From assembly GCA_001874325.1 (NCBI GenBank), contig MPCW01000003.1, positions 62,001 through 126,000 of the forward strand: a DNA stretch of 64,000 nucleotides, read 5' to 3'. Source of the stretch: Flavobacterium sp. MedPE-SWcel. GTDB lineage: Bacteria; Bacteroidota; Bacteroidia; Flavobacteriales; Flavobacteriaceae. A program made the translations under genes and the position numbers. The notes below the pieces were generated by a model. The model saw only the letters and a list, made by a program, of their open reading frames with translations. It was not told the origin of the DNA and ran no database searches. Below are positions 33,077 through 41,237 of this stretch, one piece after another (the stretch's first letter is position 1; the number at the start of each line of letters is the position of its first letter).

Positions 33077-33101
33077 AAATCCGCCCTAATTGGACGGATT
33101 T
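33077..33101 (-). terminator. Terminator of the M20 peptidase gene
   Basis: AAATCCG / CGGATTT stem, 27 bp past the stop. Confidence 0.75.
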
Positions 33102-33127
33102 AATAGTATTGTTTCTGAGATTGATTA

Positions 33128-34516
33128 TTACTTATTCATCTCTGTAAAGTACTTATAGAATAATGGAATAGTTTCGATACCTTTTAGGTAATTAAATACC
33201 CCGAAGTGTTCGTTAGGAGAGTGAATAGCATCACTATCTAAACCAAAGCCCATCATTACTGTTTTACTCTTTAATTCTTTTTCAAATAGTGCTACAATAG
33301 GAATACTTCCTCCAGATCGTACAGGTATTGGCTTGATACCAAAACTTTCGTTATAAGCACTTGCAGCAGCTTTATAACCAGTACTGTCTATTGGAGTAAC
33401 ATAAGCTTGACCTCCATGATGAGGTGTTACTTTTACTGTTACACCTTCTGGAGCAATGCTCTTAAAGTGTTTAGTAAATAACTCTGTGATTTCTTCCCAA
33501 TCTTGGTCTGGCACTAATCGCATAGATATTTTAGCATAAGCCTTACTAGCAATTACAGTTTTAGCACCCTCGCCAATGTAACCACCCCACATACCATTTA
33601 CATCTAGTGTAGGTCGTATAGAGTTTCTTTCATTAGTAGTATAAGTAGCCTCTCCATGAACATCGTTTATATCAAGTGCTTTTTTGTATTCTTCAAGCGA
33701 GAATGGAGCTTTAGCCATTTCGTCACGCTCTTCACGAGAAAGTTCTTCTACCTTGTCATAAAAACCAGGTATTGTTATATGATTGTTTTCATCATGTAAC
33801 TCGGCAATCATTTTAGCAAGTATATTCAAAGGGTTTGCTACTGCACCACCATATAAACCAGAGTGTAGGTCACGGTTAGGCCCTGTAACTTCTACCTCTA
33901 CATAACTAAGACCTCTTAGACCAGTAGTTATAGATGGTTGTGTGTTAGATATCATTCCTGTATCAGAAATTAATATAACATCGTTTTTAAGTTTTTCGTG
34001 GTTACGCTCTATAAACCAGCCTAAACTTGGCGATCCTACCTCTTCTTCACCTTCAATCATGAATTTTACATTACAAGGTAAAGCATCATTTTGCACCATA
34101 TATTCTAGTGCCTTTACATGCATATACATTTGTCCTTTATCATCACAAGCACCACGTGCAAAAATTGCACCTTCTGGGTGTATATCAGTAGTTTTGATAA
34201 CAGGTTCAAATGGAGGAGATGTCCAAAGCTCTATAGGATCAGCAGGTTGTACATCATAATGACCATAAACTAAAACAGTAGGTAGTTTCTCGTCAATGAT
34301 TTTTTCACCATATACAATAGGGTAACCAGGTGTTTCGCAAATTTCAACAACATCACACCCTGCTTTTTTAAGGCTATCTTTCACAGCATCAGCTGTATTT
34401 ATTACATCTTGCGAATAAGCACTATCTGCACTTACCGATGGTATTTTTAGTAATTCTGTAAGCTCGTTTAAAAATCTTTCTTTGTGCTCCTGTACGTAGC
34501 TTTTTATGTTATCCAT
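33128..34516 (-). CDS. M20-family di-/oligopeptidase
   Basis: A 462-aa zinc peptidase of the M20 (carnosinase-like) type. Zinc and catalytic residues are visible: H in VYGHYDVQPAD (about 87), D in ARGACDDKGQM (about 120), the Glu pair in MIEGEEEVGSPS (about 155), D in LISDTG (about 183), and H in DAIHSPNEHF near the C-terminus. The lid/dimerisation domain lies in the middle (about 200-350). It has no signal peptide, so it probably degrades dipeptides in the cytoplasm. Its promoter (TAATTTTG, 34546-34553 on the minus strand) lies just before the tRNA-Leu region. Confidence 0.92.
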   Translation of the reverse strand: MDNIKSYVQEHKERFLNELTELLKIPSVSADSAYSQDVINTADAVKDSLKKAGCDVVEICETPGYPIVYGEKIIDEKLPTVLVYGHYDVQPADPIELWTSPPFEPVIKTTDIHPEGAIFARGACDDKGQMYMHVKALEYMVQNDALPCNVKFMIEGEEEVGSPSLGWFIERNHEKLKNDVILISDTGMISNTQPSITTGLRGLSYVEVEVTGPNRDLHSGLYGGAVANPLNILAKMIAELHDENNHITIPGFYDKVEELSREERDEMAKAPFSLEEYKKALDINDVHGEATYTTNERNSIRPTLDVNGMWGGYIGEGAKTVIASKAYAKISMRLVPDQDWEEITELFTKHFKSIAPEGVTVKVTPHHGGQAYVTPIDSTGYKAAASAYNESFGIKPIPVRSGGSIPIVALFEKELKSKTVMMGFGLDSDAIHSPNEHFGVFNYLKGIETIPLFYKYFTEMNK

Positions 34517-34545
34517 TTTAAAATTAATGATATAGAGTTGATTGT

Positions 34546-34553
34546 CAAAATTA
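34546..34553 (-). promoter_or_regulatory. Promoter -7 box for the M20 peptidase gene
   Basis: TAATTTTG on the minus strand, 30 bp before the ATG. Confidence 0.6.
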
Positions 34554-34588
34554 CATAAAAATATTTATTATTTTTTTTCATTCGATGC

Positions 34589-34618
34589 TTGTATAACAGA
34601 AAAACATGCGTATATTTG
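34589..34618 (+). promoter_or_regulatory. Promoter for tRNA-Leu
   Basis: TTG at 34589-34591, 19 bp, TATATTTG at 34611-34618. Confidence 0.8.
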
Positions 34619-34660
34619 CACCCACAATAATGAGATGAAAATTATCAGCTAATTATTACC

Positions 34661-34742
34661 GCGGATGTGGTGGAACTGGTAGACACGCTAGACTTAGGAT
34701 CTAGTGCCTCACGGTGTGCAGGTTCGATTCCTGTCATCCGCA
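34661..34742 (+). tRNA. tRNA-Leu (anticodon TAG)
   Basis: 82-nt class II tRNA: acceptor GCGGATG / CATCCGC, anticodon stem CTAGA / TCTAG with loop CTTAGGA (anticodon TAG), long variable arm, T-loop TTCGATT, discriminator A. It reads CUA/CUG-type leucine codons. The RtcB cassette begins right after its terminator. Confidence 0.96.
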
Positions 34743-34748
34743 CAACAA

Positions 34749-34782
34749 AAAAGCCTCTGAGGAATCAGAGGCTTTTTTTATT
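34749..34782. terminator. tRNA-Leu terminator, and left member of a 34-bp direct repeat
   Basis: AAGCCTCTGA-ggaa-TCAGAGGCTT with A- and T-runs: a bidirectional terminator shared with the WYL gene. The same 34 bp with one mismatch stands at 39388-39421, at the far end of the rtcB cassette. Confidence 0.9.
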
Positions 34783-35788
34783 GATATAGTTTAGCTGCTT
34801 TTTCAAGTTTAGTTTTGATATTTCGTCTAAGTATTCGAGGTTTGATAACCTTCATGGTTTCTCCATAACCTAGTATAAGTCTTTCTAACTCAAAGTTTAT
34901 ATGTACATTTAGCTTAATAATAATACTACCATCACCTAGTTTTTCTAATATTTCTTGAGTATGATGAAAGGGTTTTGTAAGCACATAAGGAGCATTGTGT
35001 TTATCTACTTTTAAATGAACCTCTTGAACATGTTTTTCAGGAAATACAGTAACCCCAATAGTGTTTTTATAATACTCTTCACCATTAAAGTCATTATCTA
35101 AGTAAGGGATTTTTAAATCGTAACTAACATTCATGATTCTGTCTAAGGCAAAATTAACAACCGTATCTTTTCCTGAAATTACTCCTACTAAAAACCATCG
35201 GTTATTAAACTCTTTTAAAATATAAGGTTGAAAAACCACTTCTGAAGCGGTTCTAGCTTTAAAGGATTTGTATGTAATTCGTAATACTATTTTTTTGAGT
35301 ATGGCTTGATAAAGTGTATCAAGGTGTTCTAATCCTTTTAACTCTTCATTTTTATCAAGATGTATTATAGCTGATTGTTTTGTTTTCTCCGTATAAACCT
35401 TGTCCTCGAGTCGCTGAATAATTCCTCCTAATTCTGAAAATAAGGAAAAGTCTTTAAACTGTTTGAGCATTTCTACTGTTTCAGTAAGCACACTCATATC
35501 GTTTTCATTAAGTGGAATATCAGTTATAGAATAATCAGGATCTTCATACTTATAAAACTTTTTGTCATATACTACTATAGGAGCATTATACCCAAGTTTA
35601 TCACTACGCATCATTTGTATGTCGAGCTGTATTGTGCGCTTACTTATATTTACTTCTTTTCCTTCATATTCATATAATGCACTAGAACACATTTCGATTA
35701 AATCATCTAATGTCCATTCACGATAAATGTTTTGTAAGCATTTATCAATTGTTTTATAACGAATTAAAGCATTCTTGTTAACAGCCAT
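34778..35788 (-). CDS. WYL-domain transcriptional regulator
   Basis: A 336-aa regulator with an N-terminal winged HTH (about 1-75: LQNIYREWTLDDLIEMC; SKRTIQLDIQMMRSDKLGYN), a WYL domain (about 150-240: YQAILKKIVLRITYKSFKA; PYILKEFNNRWFLVGVI) and a C-terminal WCX-type extension to 336. WYL domains bind nucleic acid or nucleotide ligands and often control defence or RNA/DNA-damage genes. It is divergent from rtcB across 163 bp, and its -33 box overlaps a dyad found again downstream of rtcB. I infer it controls the cassette and itself. Confidence 0.9.
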   Translation of the reverse strand: MAVNKNALIRYKTIDKCLQNIYREWTLDDLIEMCSSALYEYEGKEVNISKRTIQLDIQMMRSDKLGYNAPIVVYDKKFYKYEDPDYSITDIPLNENDMSVLTETVEMLKQFKDFSLFSELGGIIQRLEDKVYTEKTKQSAIIHLDKNEELKGLEHLDTLYQAILKKIVLRITYKSFKARTASEVVFQPYILKEFNNRWFLVGVISGKDTVVNFALDRIMNVSYDLKIPYLDNDFNGEEYYKNTIGVTVFPEKHVQEVHLKVDKHNAPYVLTKPFHHTQEILEKLGDGSIIIKLNVHINFELERLILGYGETMKVIKPRILRRNIKTKLEKAAKLYQ

Positions 35789-35803
35789 TTGTTATTTTTT
35801 TGA

Positions 35804-35836
35804 GAAAAATAGTAAATATTTTCATCTACGCAAAAA
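35804..35836 (-). promoter_or_regulatory. Promoter of the WYL regulator gene
   Basis: On the minus strand, TTTTTG (35831-35836) then 19 bp then TATTTTTC (35804-35811), one base off the TAnnTTTG box. The -33 part lies within the operator candidate. Confidence 0.55.
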
Positions 35837-35845
35837 GACTGCGCA
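35826..35845. promoter_or_regulatory. Candidate operator, upstream copy
   Basis: CTACGC-AAAAAGAC-TGCGCA: imperfect inverted half-sites TACGCA / TGCGCA, 7 bp apart. It matches 18 of 20 bases at 37353-37372. It ends 18 bp before the end of an AATATTTG box (35856-35863) that would drive rtcB. Confidence 0.65.
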
Positions 35846-35855
35846 GTAGAGTGGA

Positions 35856-35863
35856 AATATTTG
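35856..35863 (+). promoter_or_regulatory. Weak -7 box of rtcB
   Basis: AATATTTG, one mismatch to TAnnTTTG, with no -33 TTG at the right distance. A weak core promoter is what an activator-dependent gene would show. Confidence 0.45.
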
Positions 35864-35891
35864 TATCGGAATCAAAACAAACTATACTTGA

Positions 35892-37352
<1,461 letters not shown>

Positions 37353-37372
37353 CTACGCAAAATGATTGCGCA
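37353..37372. promoter_or_regulatory. Candidate operator, downstream copy
   Basis: CTACGC-AAAATGAT-TGCGCA, 18/20 identical to 35826-35845. It begins on the base after the rtcB stop and ends 17 bp before the end of a TACTTTTG box. Confidence 0.65.
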
Positions 37373-37381
37373 CAGAGATTA

Positions 37382-37389
37382 TACTTTTG
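37382..37389 (+). promoter_or_regulatory. Promoter -7 box for the stem-loop RNAs and the 586-aa protein gene
   Basis: TACTTTTG matches TAnnTTTG exactly. Transcription would start near 37395, before the first stem-loop. No TTG lies at the usual -33 distance, as at rtcB. Confidence 0.6.
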
Positions 37390-37410
37390 AAATGTAATTA
37401 AAAAGAACAT

Positions 37411-37470
37411 AAAAATCGGCAAAAGAAGTTCCTATTCAATTTTCCAATAATATTACTTCTCGCCGATTTA
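37411..37470 (+). ncRNA. Y-RNA-like stem-loop 1
   Basis: The outer 8-bp stem AAATCGGC (37413-37420) / GCCGATTT (37462-37469) is followed by an asymmetric internal loop (aaa / c), then a 6-bp stem AGAAGT / ACTTCT, then a 25-nt loop beginning TCCTATT. Shares the string AGTTCCTAT with the other two. No coding potential is seen. The internal-loop design is the same as in stem-loop 3. Bacterial Y RNAs also pair their ends into a stem with a conserved irregularity bound by Ro/Rsr, so I use the name by analogy only. Confidence 0.6.
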
Positions 37471-37472
37471 TT

Positions 37473-37553
37473 AAAGACAAAAAGAGTTCCTATATGCTGG
37501 TTCGAATCCAGCACTCGAAAGAGATACTGGTTTATTTTACTCTTCGTCTTTTT
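37473..37553 (+). ncRNA. Y-RNA-like stem-loop 2 with a tRNA T-arm mimic
   Basis: Ends pair as AAAGAC (37473-37478) / GTCTTT (37546-37551), with internal loop aaaa / tc, then AGAGT / ACTCT. The enclosed part starts TCCTAT and holds a perfect T-arm look-alike: TGCTGG-TTCGAAT-CCAGCA (37495-37513) with the 7-nt consensus T-loop. Next comes a GNRA-type mini-hairpin CTC-GAAA-GAG (37514-37523). A long end-paired stem enclosing a tRNA-like module is the architecture of bacterial YrlA Y RNAs. It is not a tRNA: it has no acceptor pairing at the right place and no anticodon arm. Confidence 0.65.
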
Positions 37554-37618
37554 AAAATAGGTAAAGGAAGTTCCTATTTATTCACATCCAACTTGATAAT
37601 ACTTCCCACTTATTTTTT
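37554..37618 (+). ncRNA. Y-RNA-like stem-loop 3, ending just before the 586-aa gene
   Basis: Outer 9-bp stem AAAATAGGT / ACTTATTTT, internal loop aaa / c, 6-bp stem GGAAGT (37566-37571) / ACTTCC (37601-37606), and a 29-nt loop beginning TCCTATT: the same plan as stem-loop 1. The 3' side ends in a T-run only 7 bases before the ATG at 37625. This element could therefore also act as terminator or protein-binding switch for that gene. Confidence 0.6.
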
Positions 37619-37624
37619 ACAAAA

Positions 37625-39385
37625 ATGAAAACATTAAAATTATTCAATGCAGTTATTGCTAAACAGTCACTAAATAAGCCTTTCGTGTCAGAGCAAGGTT
37701 TTATAATAGAGTCCAATGCATTGTGGGCTAAAAAGGAAATTATTAAGTTTTATAAAGATGATCAATTAGATGGTTATGGTTTAAATAAAACTTTTCATAA
37801 ATCTTGGAGTAGAATTCTTTATGGTTCTCGCGAGAGTTTATGGATAGACCAGATAAGGCATTACATATCTACTTACGGGGGTGGTTTTCAAGATGAAATT
37901 TATATACCTGAAGAGATATTAGATGTGCCTGGATCTAAAGTTTGTTTTAAAGTAGTTAAAGCTTACACAGAAGCAGAAATGACTAATAAATGTTTAACAT
38001 TATTACAGTCAGGTATTGCTTTGAAAGAAGAAACACTAGATGATGTTTTATCGGTTTTAGTAGATGAATTGAGCTTTAAGTTTACAGGAAAGGAAAACAT
38101 TAAGAATAAAGAGGCAGTAATAAAACTTGCCGATATGTATGGTGTTTTACCTTCTGGAACAATGGAGTTTTTTCGTTATATCATTTATAGAGCAACAGGT
38201 GAATCTTTATTAATTAAAAATGATGATACAATAGCGGCTATTAAAGCCTCAAATTTTAACCCAGCCGTTCAGCTAGATAGGTTTGGTTTAGAAAAAATGG
38301 CAGAAATATTTAATCGTTTTAAGCCTTTGTTTTTAGCCTTTAAACCTAAGTGTGGTAAGACTATTAATAAAATCTCAAAACTGTCTAAAACTTGCCATAA
38401 GCCAATGGTTGTAAATCCTCTTAACTATGTTACGAGCATGTTGTTATCTAAGTCAGATATTTACTGGTTAGATAATGCTACACCATTTGCATTGTTCAAA
38501 GCTCTTTCGGCTTGTCATACAAGAATTAATGGTCAAAATTCTTTTCTTTATCGAGTAAGAAACGGAAAGTCGTTTGTGAAAGAAGGTGGTGTTAAACAGG
38601 TTGTTTGGGAGAACTATCAGCTTTTAGAAAATTATTTAAAAACAAGGTTTGATGTATCTGGTAAAACATTTTTTATTCCAAGAGATGTAAAGTTTGCTTT
38701 ACCAACTTCAGAGAAAATGTATGTAGATAATATTCCTACAGGTACTAAGTTTTATGGTGCTGCATTAGCAGTAGGTGTATACTGGGAGAATATTTGGGGT
38801 GCAAATGATATAGATTTGGCAGGATTAAATATTGGCGGTAAAATAGGTTGGAATTCTATGTATAATCAACATGGAGGTTTACTATACTCAGGTGATATTA
38901 CTGATGCACCTAAAGGTGCAGTAGAATATTTATATGCATCTAAAGGTTTAACAATGCCAACGCTTGTTAATAGTAATGTGTTTTTGGGTTCTAGTAATTG
39001 TGATTATAAAATAGTTATAGGTAAAGGTGATAGTGTGGATTATAATTACATGATGAAACCTGATAATCTTTTTGCTGAGGTTAAGTGTCAGTCAGTACAA
39101 AAGCAAACAATATTAGGTATGTTAATCCCTGAGGGTAAAGAACAGAGTTTTGTGTTGTTGAATTTTGGAGCAGGGCAGGCTAGAGTTTCAGGAAATTCAG
39201 AAATATCAAACCTTGCTACTCAGGCTCTATATCAACAATGGAAAAGCCCGATAATGCTGAATGATATGATTGAATTGTTGGGTGGAGAATTAATTACAGA
39301 TAAGGATAAAGCAGATTATGACTTTTCATTAGATAGTTTAGGAAAAGATAGCTTAATGAAAGTGTTTATGGAAAAAGATCTTTAA
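37625..39385 (+). CDS. 586-aa protein of unrecognised family, TerD-like C-terminal region, RtcB-associated
   Basis: I do not recognise the family of the whole protein. Residues 1-280 look mostly helical with many Lys (possible RNA contact), beginning MKTLKLFNAVIAKQ. No TROVE motif and no MIDAS DxSxS of a VWA domain are seen, so it is not a plain Ro60/Rsr. Residues about 350-520 are beta-rich, with DIDLAGLNIGGKIGWNS and SGDITDAPKGAVEYLY. This recalls TerD-type domains and the C-terminus of SCO0854/MXAN_6230-like actinobacterial/myxobacterial proteins. The gene follows three structured RNAs and rtcB, so it may bind or handle these RNAs. No signal peptide, no TM. Confidence 0.7.
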   Translation: MKTLKLFNAVIAKQSLNKPFVSEQGFIIESNALWAKKEIIKFYKDDQLDGYGLNKTFHKSWSRILYGSRESLWIDQIRHYISTYGGGFQDEIYIPEEILDVPGSKVCFKVVKAYTEAEMTNKCLTLLQSGIALKEETLDDVLSVLVDELSFKFTGKENIKNKEAVIKLADMYGVLPSGTMEFFRYIIYRATGESLLIKNDDTIAAIKASNFNPAVQLDRFGLEKMAEIFNRFKPLFLAFKPKCGKTINKISKLSKTCHKPMVVNPLNYVTSMLLSKSDIYWLDNATPFALFKALSACHTRINGQNSFLYRVRNGKSFVKEGGVKQVVWENYQLLENYLKTRFDVSGKTFFIPRDVKFALPTSEKMYVDNIPTGTKFYGAALAVGVYWENIWGANDIDLAGLNIGGKIGWNSMYNQHGGLLYSGDITDAPKGAVEYLYASKGLTMPTLVNSNVFLGSSNCDYKIVIGKGDSVDYNYMMKPDNLFAEVKCQSVQKQTILGMLIPEGKEQSFVLLNFGAGQARVSGNSEISNLATQALYQQWKSPIMLNDMIELLGGELITDKDKADYDFSLDSLGKDSLMKVFMEKDL

Positions 39386-39387
39386 AC

Positions 39388-39421
39388 AAAAGCCTCTGAG
39401 AAATCAGAGGCTTTTTTTATT
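39388..39421. terminator. Terminator after the 586-aa gene, right member of the 34-bp direct repeat
   Basis: AAGCCTCTGA-gaaa-TCAGAGGCTT with A- and T-runs; bidirectional, shared with the RidA-like gene. Differs from 34749-34782 at one base. Confidence 0.9.
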
Positions 39422-39875
39422 ATACTAAAGTGAATGTGCAAGTAAGTCCTACAGAGAAATTTCGAGGCAATGTTTCTACTCCAAAAATAGCTCTAGAGTG
39501 AGTACCTTTATCTCCTAATACCTTAGCAAATAAGTCGGAAGCACCATTTACGGATATTGGTGCATCATCCCAGCTATTGGCAGCTTGATAATAAGCATCA
39601 AAATGATTAAGTCCAACGATGTTTTCAAAACCAACCTTATTTTCTATTTGAGCCAAAACATTTAATGCGCAAAGTTGCATGGCTTTATAACCATCCTCTG
39701 TGTTTAGGGTATCACCTAATCGGCCTTGGTATAAATAATCTTCGTTGTTTATAGGAAATTGAATAGCTAGATATGCTATTTTACCACGAATGTTTACCGA
39801 AGTATAACTCCCTCCTGGTGTAGATGCTTCAGGTAACGTAAGGTTGAACTCTTTTAGTTTATCTTGTATTGTCAT
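39420..39875 (-). CDS. RidA (YjgF/YER057c/UK114)-like protein
   Basis: A 151-aa RidA-superfamily protein of the longer 'YjgF-like' subgroup: LPEASTPGGSYTSVNIRGKIAYLAIQ at the start, an inner QLCALNVLAQIENKVG helix and a C-terminal LPRNFSVGLTCTFTLV. The canonical RidA arginine that binds iminoacrylate is not evident (SRAIFGVETLPRN instead of RxxVxVxxLP), so imine deaminase activity is uncertain. Convergent with the rtcB cassette and outside its repeats. Confidence 0.85.
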   Translation of the reverse strand: MTIQDKLKEFNLTLPEASTPGGSYTSVNIRGKIAYLAIQFPINNEDYLYQGRLGDTLNTEDGYKAMQLCALNVLAQIENKVGFENIVGLNHFDAYYQAANSWDDAPISVNGASDLFAKVLGDKGTHSRAIFGVETLPRNFSVGLTCTFTLV

Positions 39876-39983
39876 AATTGTAAATGTATTATAACAACGA
39901 ATGTAGAAAAATCAAGATTTATAGTTACTTGATTTAACGTTGCTTTATGAGTATTGAAATATGTGTTTAATGTAAGAATGTTA

Positions 39984-40037
39984 ATTTACAATGTTTTAAC
40001 ATGAGGGGCTTCTGAACCTACTTTACATTGTTTTAAC
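39984..40037. promoter_or_regulatory. Paired 16-bp repeats before the LacI-type gene
   Basis: TTTACAATGTTTTAAC (39985-40000) and TTTACATTGTTTTAAC (40022-40037), direct orientation with one mismatch, starts 37 bp apart. Position suggests operator sites for the LacI-type regulator or another factor. The rest of 39876-40156 shows nothing I can name. Confidence 0.5.
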
Positions 40038-40156
40038 CTTGGTTATAAGTATGTTGTGTGTGTTGTAAATTCTGTTTTAGATGAGTTTAGAGGTATATTT
40101 AGGGTTTATTTCTCATATTTTTTTTGTTTTTTTACATTTAATTAAATCCTTTCTAC

Positions 40157-41185
40157 ATGAAACAAAAGGCTACATTAAAGCAAATTGCAAAAGAACTTAA
40201 CGTTTCTATTTCAACAGTGTCTAAGGCATTAAGTAATAGCCCAGAAATTAGTGAACCTACAAAAATAAGAGTTCAAGAGTTTGCAAAGCTTAAAAATTAT
40301 AAGCCTAATAATGTAGCGGTAAACTTAAAAAATAAGAGCACTAAAACTATAGGTGTTATTATCCCTAATATTCTTAATCCATTTTTTGCAAAAGTATTTA
40401 GCGGTATAGAAATGGCTGCAAATGATAGAGGGTATAATGTTATTACCTGTATATCTAATGAGTCATTAGAAAAGGAAATTCACGCTATGGAAATGCTTAG
40501 TAATGGTACTGTAGATGGTTTTATATTATCGGTATCAGAAGAAGCACAAACAAAACGAGAGTTTAAACATTTTAAAGAGGCGATATCTGATGATATACCA
40601 GTTGTAATGTTCGATAGAATATTAGATGAGGTAAAGTGCGATAAAGTTATTGTAGACGATTTTGATTCGGCAGTACATGCGGTTAATCATCTAGTGAAAT
40701 TAGAGTGTAAAAACATAGCATTGCTTTCTGCTATAGATAATTTAAGTGTAGGGAAGTTACGTGCTAATGGTTGCAAAAGAGCATTGATTGATAACAACTA
40801 TACAGTAGATGAAGATTTAATAATTCTTACTGATACTCCAGAAGCATTTGATGCTAAGTTAGACGCTCTTTTTGAGAAGAATATCGATGGTGTTTTTGCA
40901 GTAGATGAGCATGCAGCCGTAATGGTAATGAAACACGCTATTAAAAGAGGAATAAAGATACCTGAAGAGCTTAATGTAATAGGCTTTGCCGATGGTGTGT
41001 GGTCTAGACGATTAACACCAAGTCTATCTACTGTAAGTCAGCATGGCCCAGAAATAGGGGAGTCAGCAGCCGAGATGCTTATTAATCGTCTTGAAGCTAA
41101 AGAGGAGGAAATACCAGTGTATAACACTAAGGTTATTAAAACAGAATTAAGGCAAAGAGAATCTACCCGAAAACTAACAGTATAA
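40157..41185 (+). CDS. LacI-family transcriptional regulator
   Basis: A 342-aa regulator with an N-terminal LacI HTH (TLKQIAKELNVSISTVSKALSN, residues about 4-25), hinge (NYKPNNVAVNLKNK), and a periplasmic-binding-protein-like ligand domain (IGVIIPNILNPFFAKVFSGIE to the end). Such proteins sense sugars in Bacteroidota. No sugar-use genes are adjacent and the downstream gene is convergent, so the target is elsewhere or the gene itself. A strong terminator follows. Confidence 0.93.
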   Translation: MKQKATLKQIAKELNVSISTVSKALSNSPEISEPTKIRVQEFAKLKNYKPNNVAVNLKNKSTKTIGVIIPNILNPFFAKVFSGIEMAANDRGYNVITCISNESLEKEIHAMEMLSNGTVDGFILSVSEEAQTKREFKHFKEAISDDIPVVMFDRILDEVKCDKVIVDDFDSAVHAVNHLVKLECKNIALLSAIDNLSVGKLRANGCKRALIDNNYTVDEDLIILTDTPEAFDAKLDALFEKNIDGVFAVDEHAAVMVMKHAIKRGIKIPEELNVIGFADGVWSRRLTPSLSTVSQHGPEIGESAAEMLINRLEAKEEEIPVYNTKVIKTELRQRESTRKLTV

Positions 41186-41227
41186 AAAAGAAAGAGTCCA
41201 CTAAATAGTGGACTCTTTCTTTTTTAT
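41184..41227. terminator. Bidirectional terminator, LacI gene / beta-lactamase-fold gene
   Basis: AAAGAGTCCACT-aaat-AGTGGACTCTTT, a long dyad with A- and T-runs. Confidence 0.93.
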
Positions 41228-41237
41228 AGGTATTTAA

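Noticed and set aside
35839..35846. CTGCGCAG as a stand-alone restriction/methylation-type palindrome
   Set aside because: It is the right half of the larger dyad which recurs at 37353; only the G at its end is not shared.
37495..37513. A normal or split tRNA gene between rtcB and the 586-aa gene
   Set aside because: The T-arm is perfect, but no 7-bp acceptor pairing, D-arm or anticodon arm lies at the right distance. The enclosing stem is instead the one shared with the neighbouring hairpins.
37625..39385. Calling the 586-aa protein Ro60/Rsr
   Set aside because: Size and context fit, but no TROVE signature and no VWA DxSxS are seen. The C-terminal part looks TerD-like instead.
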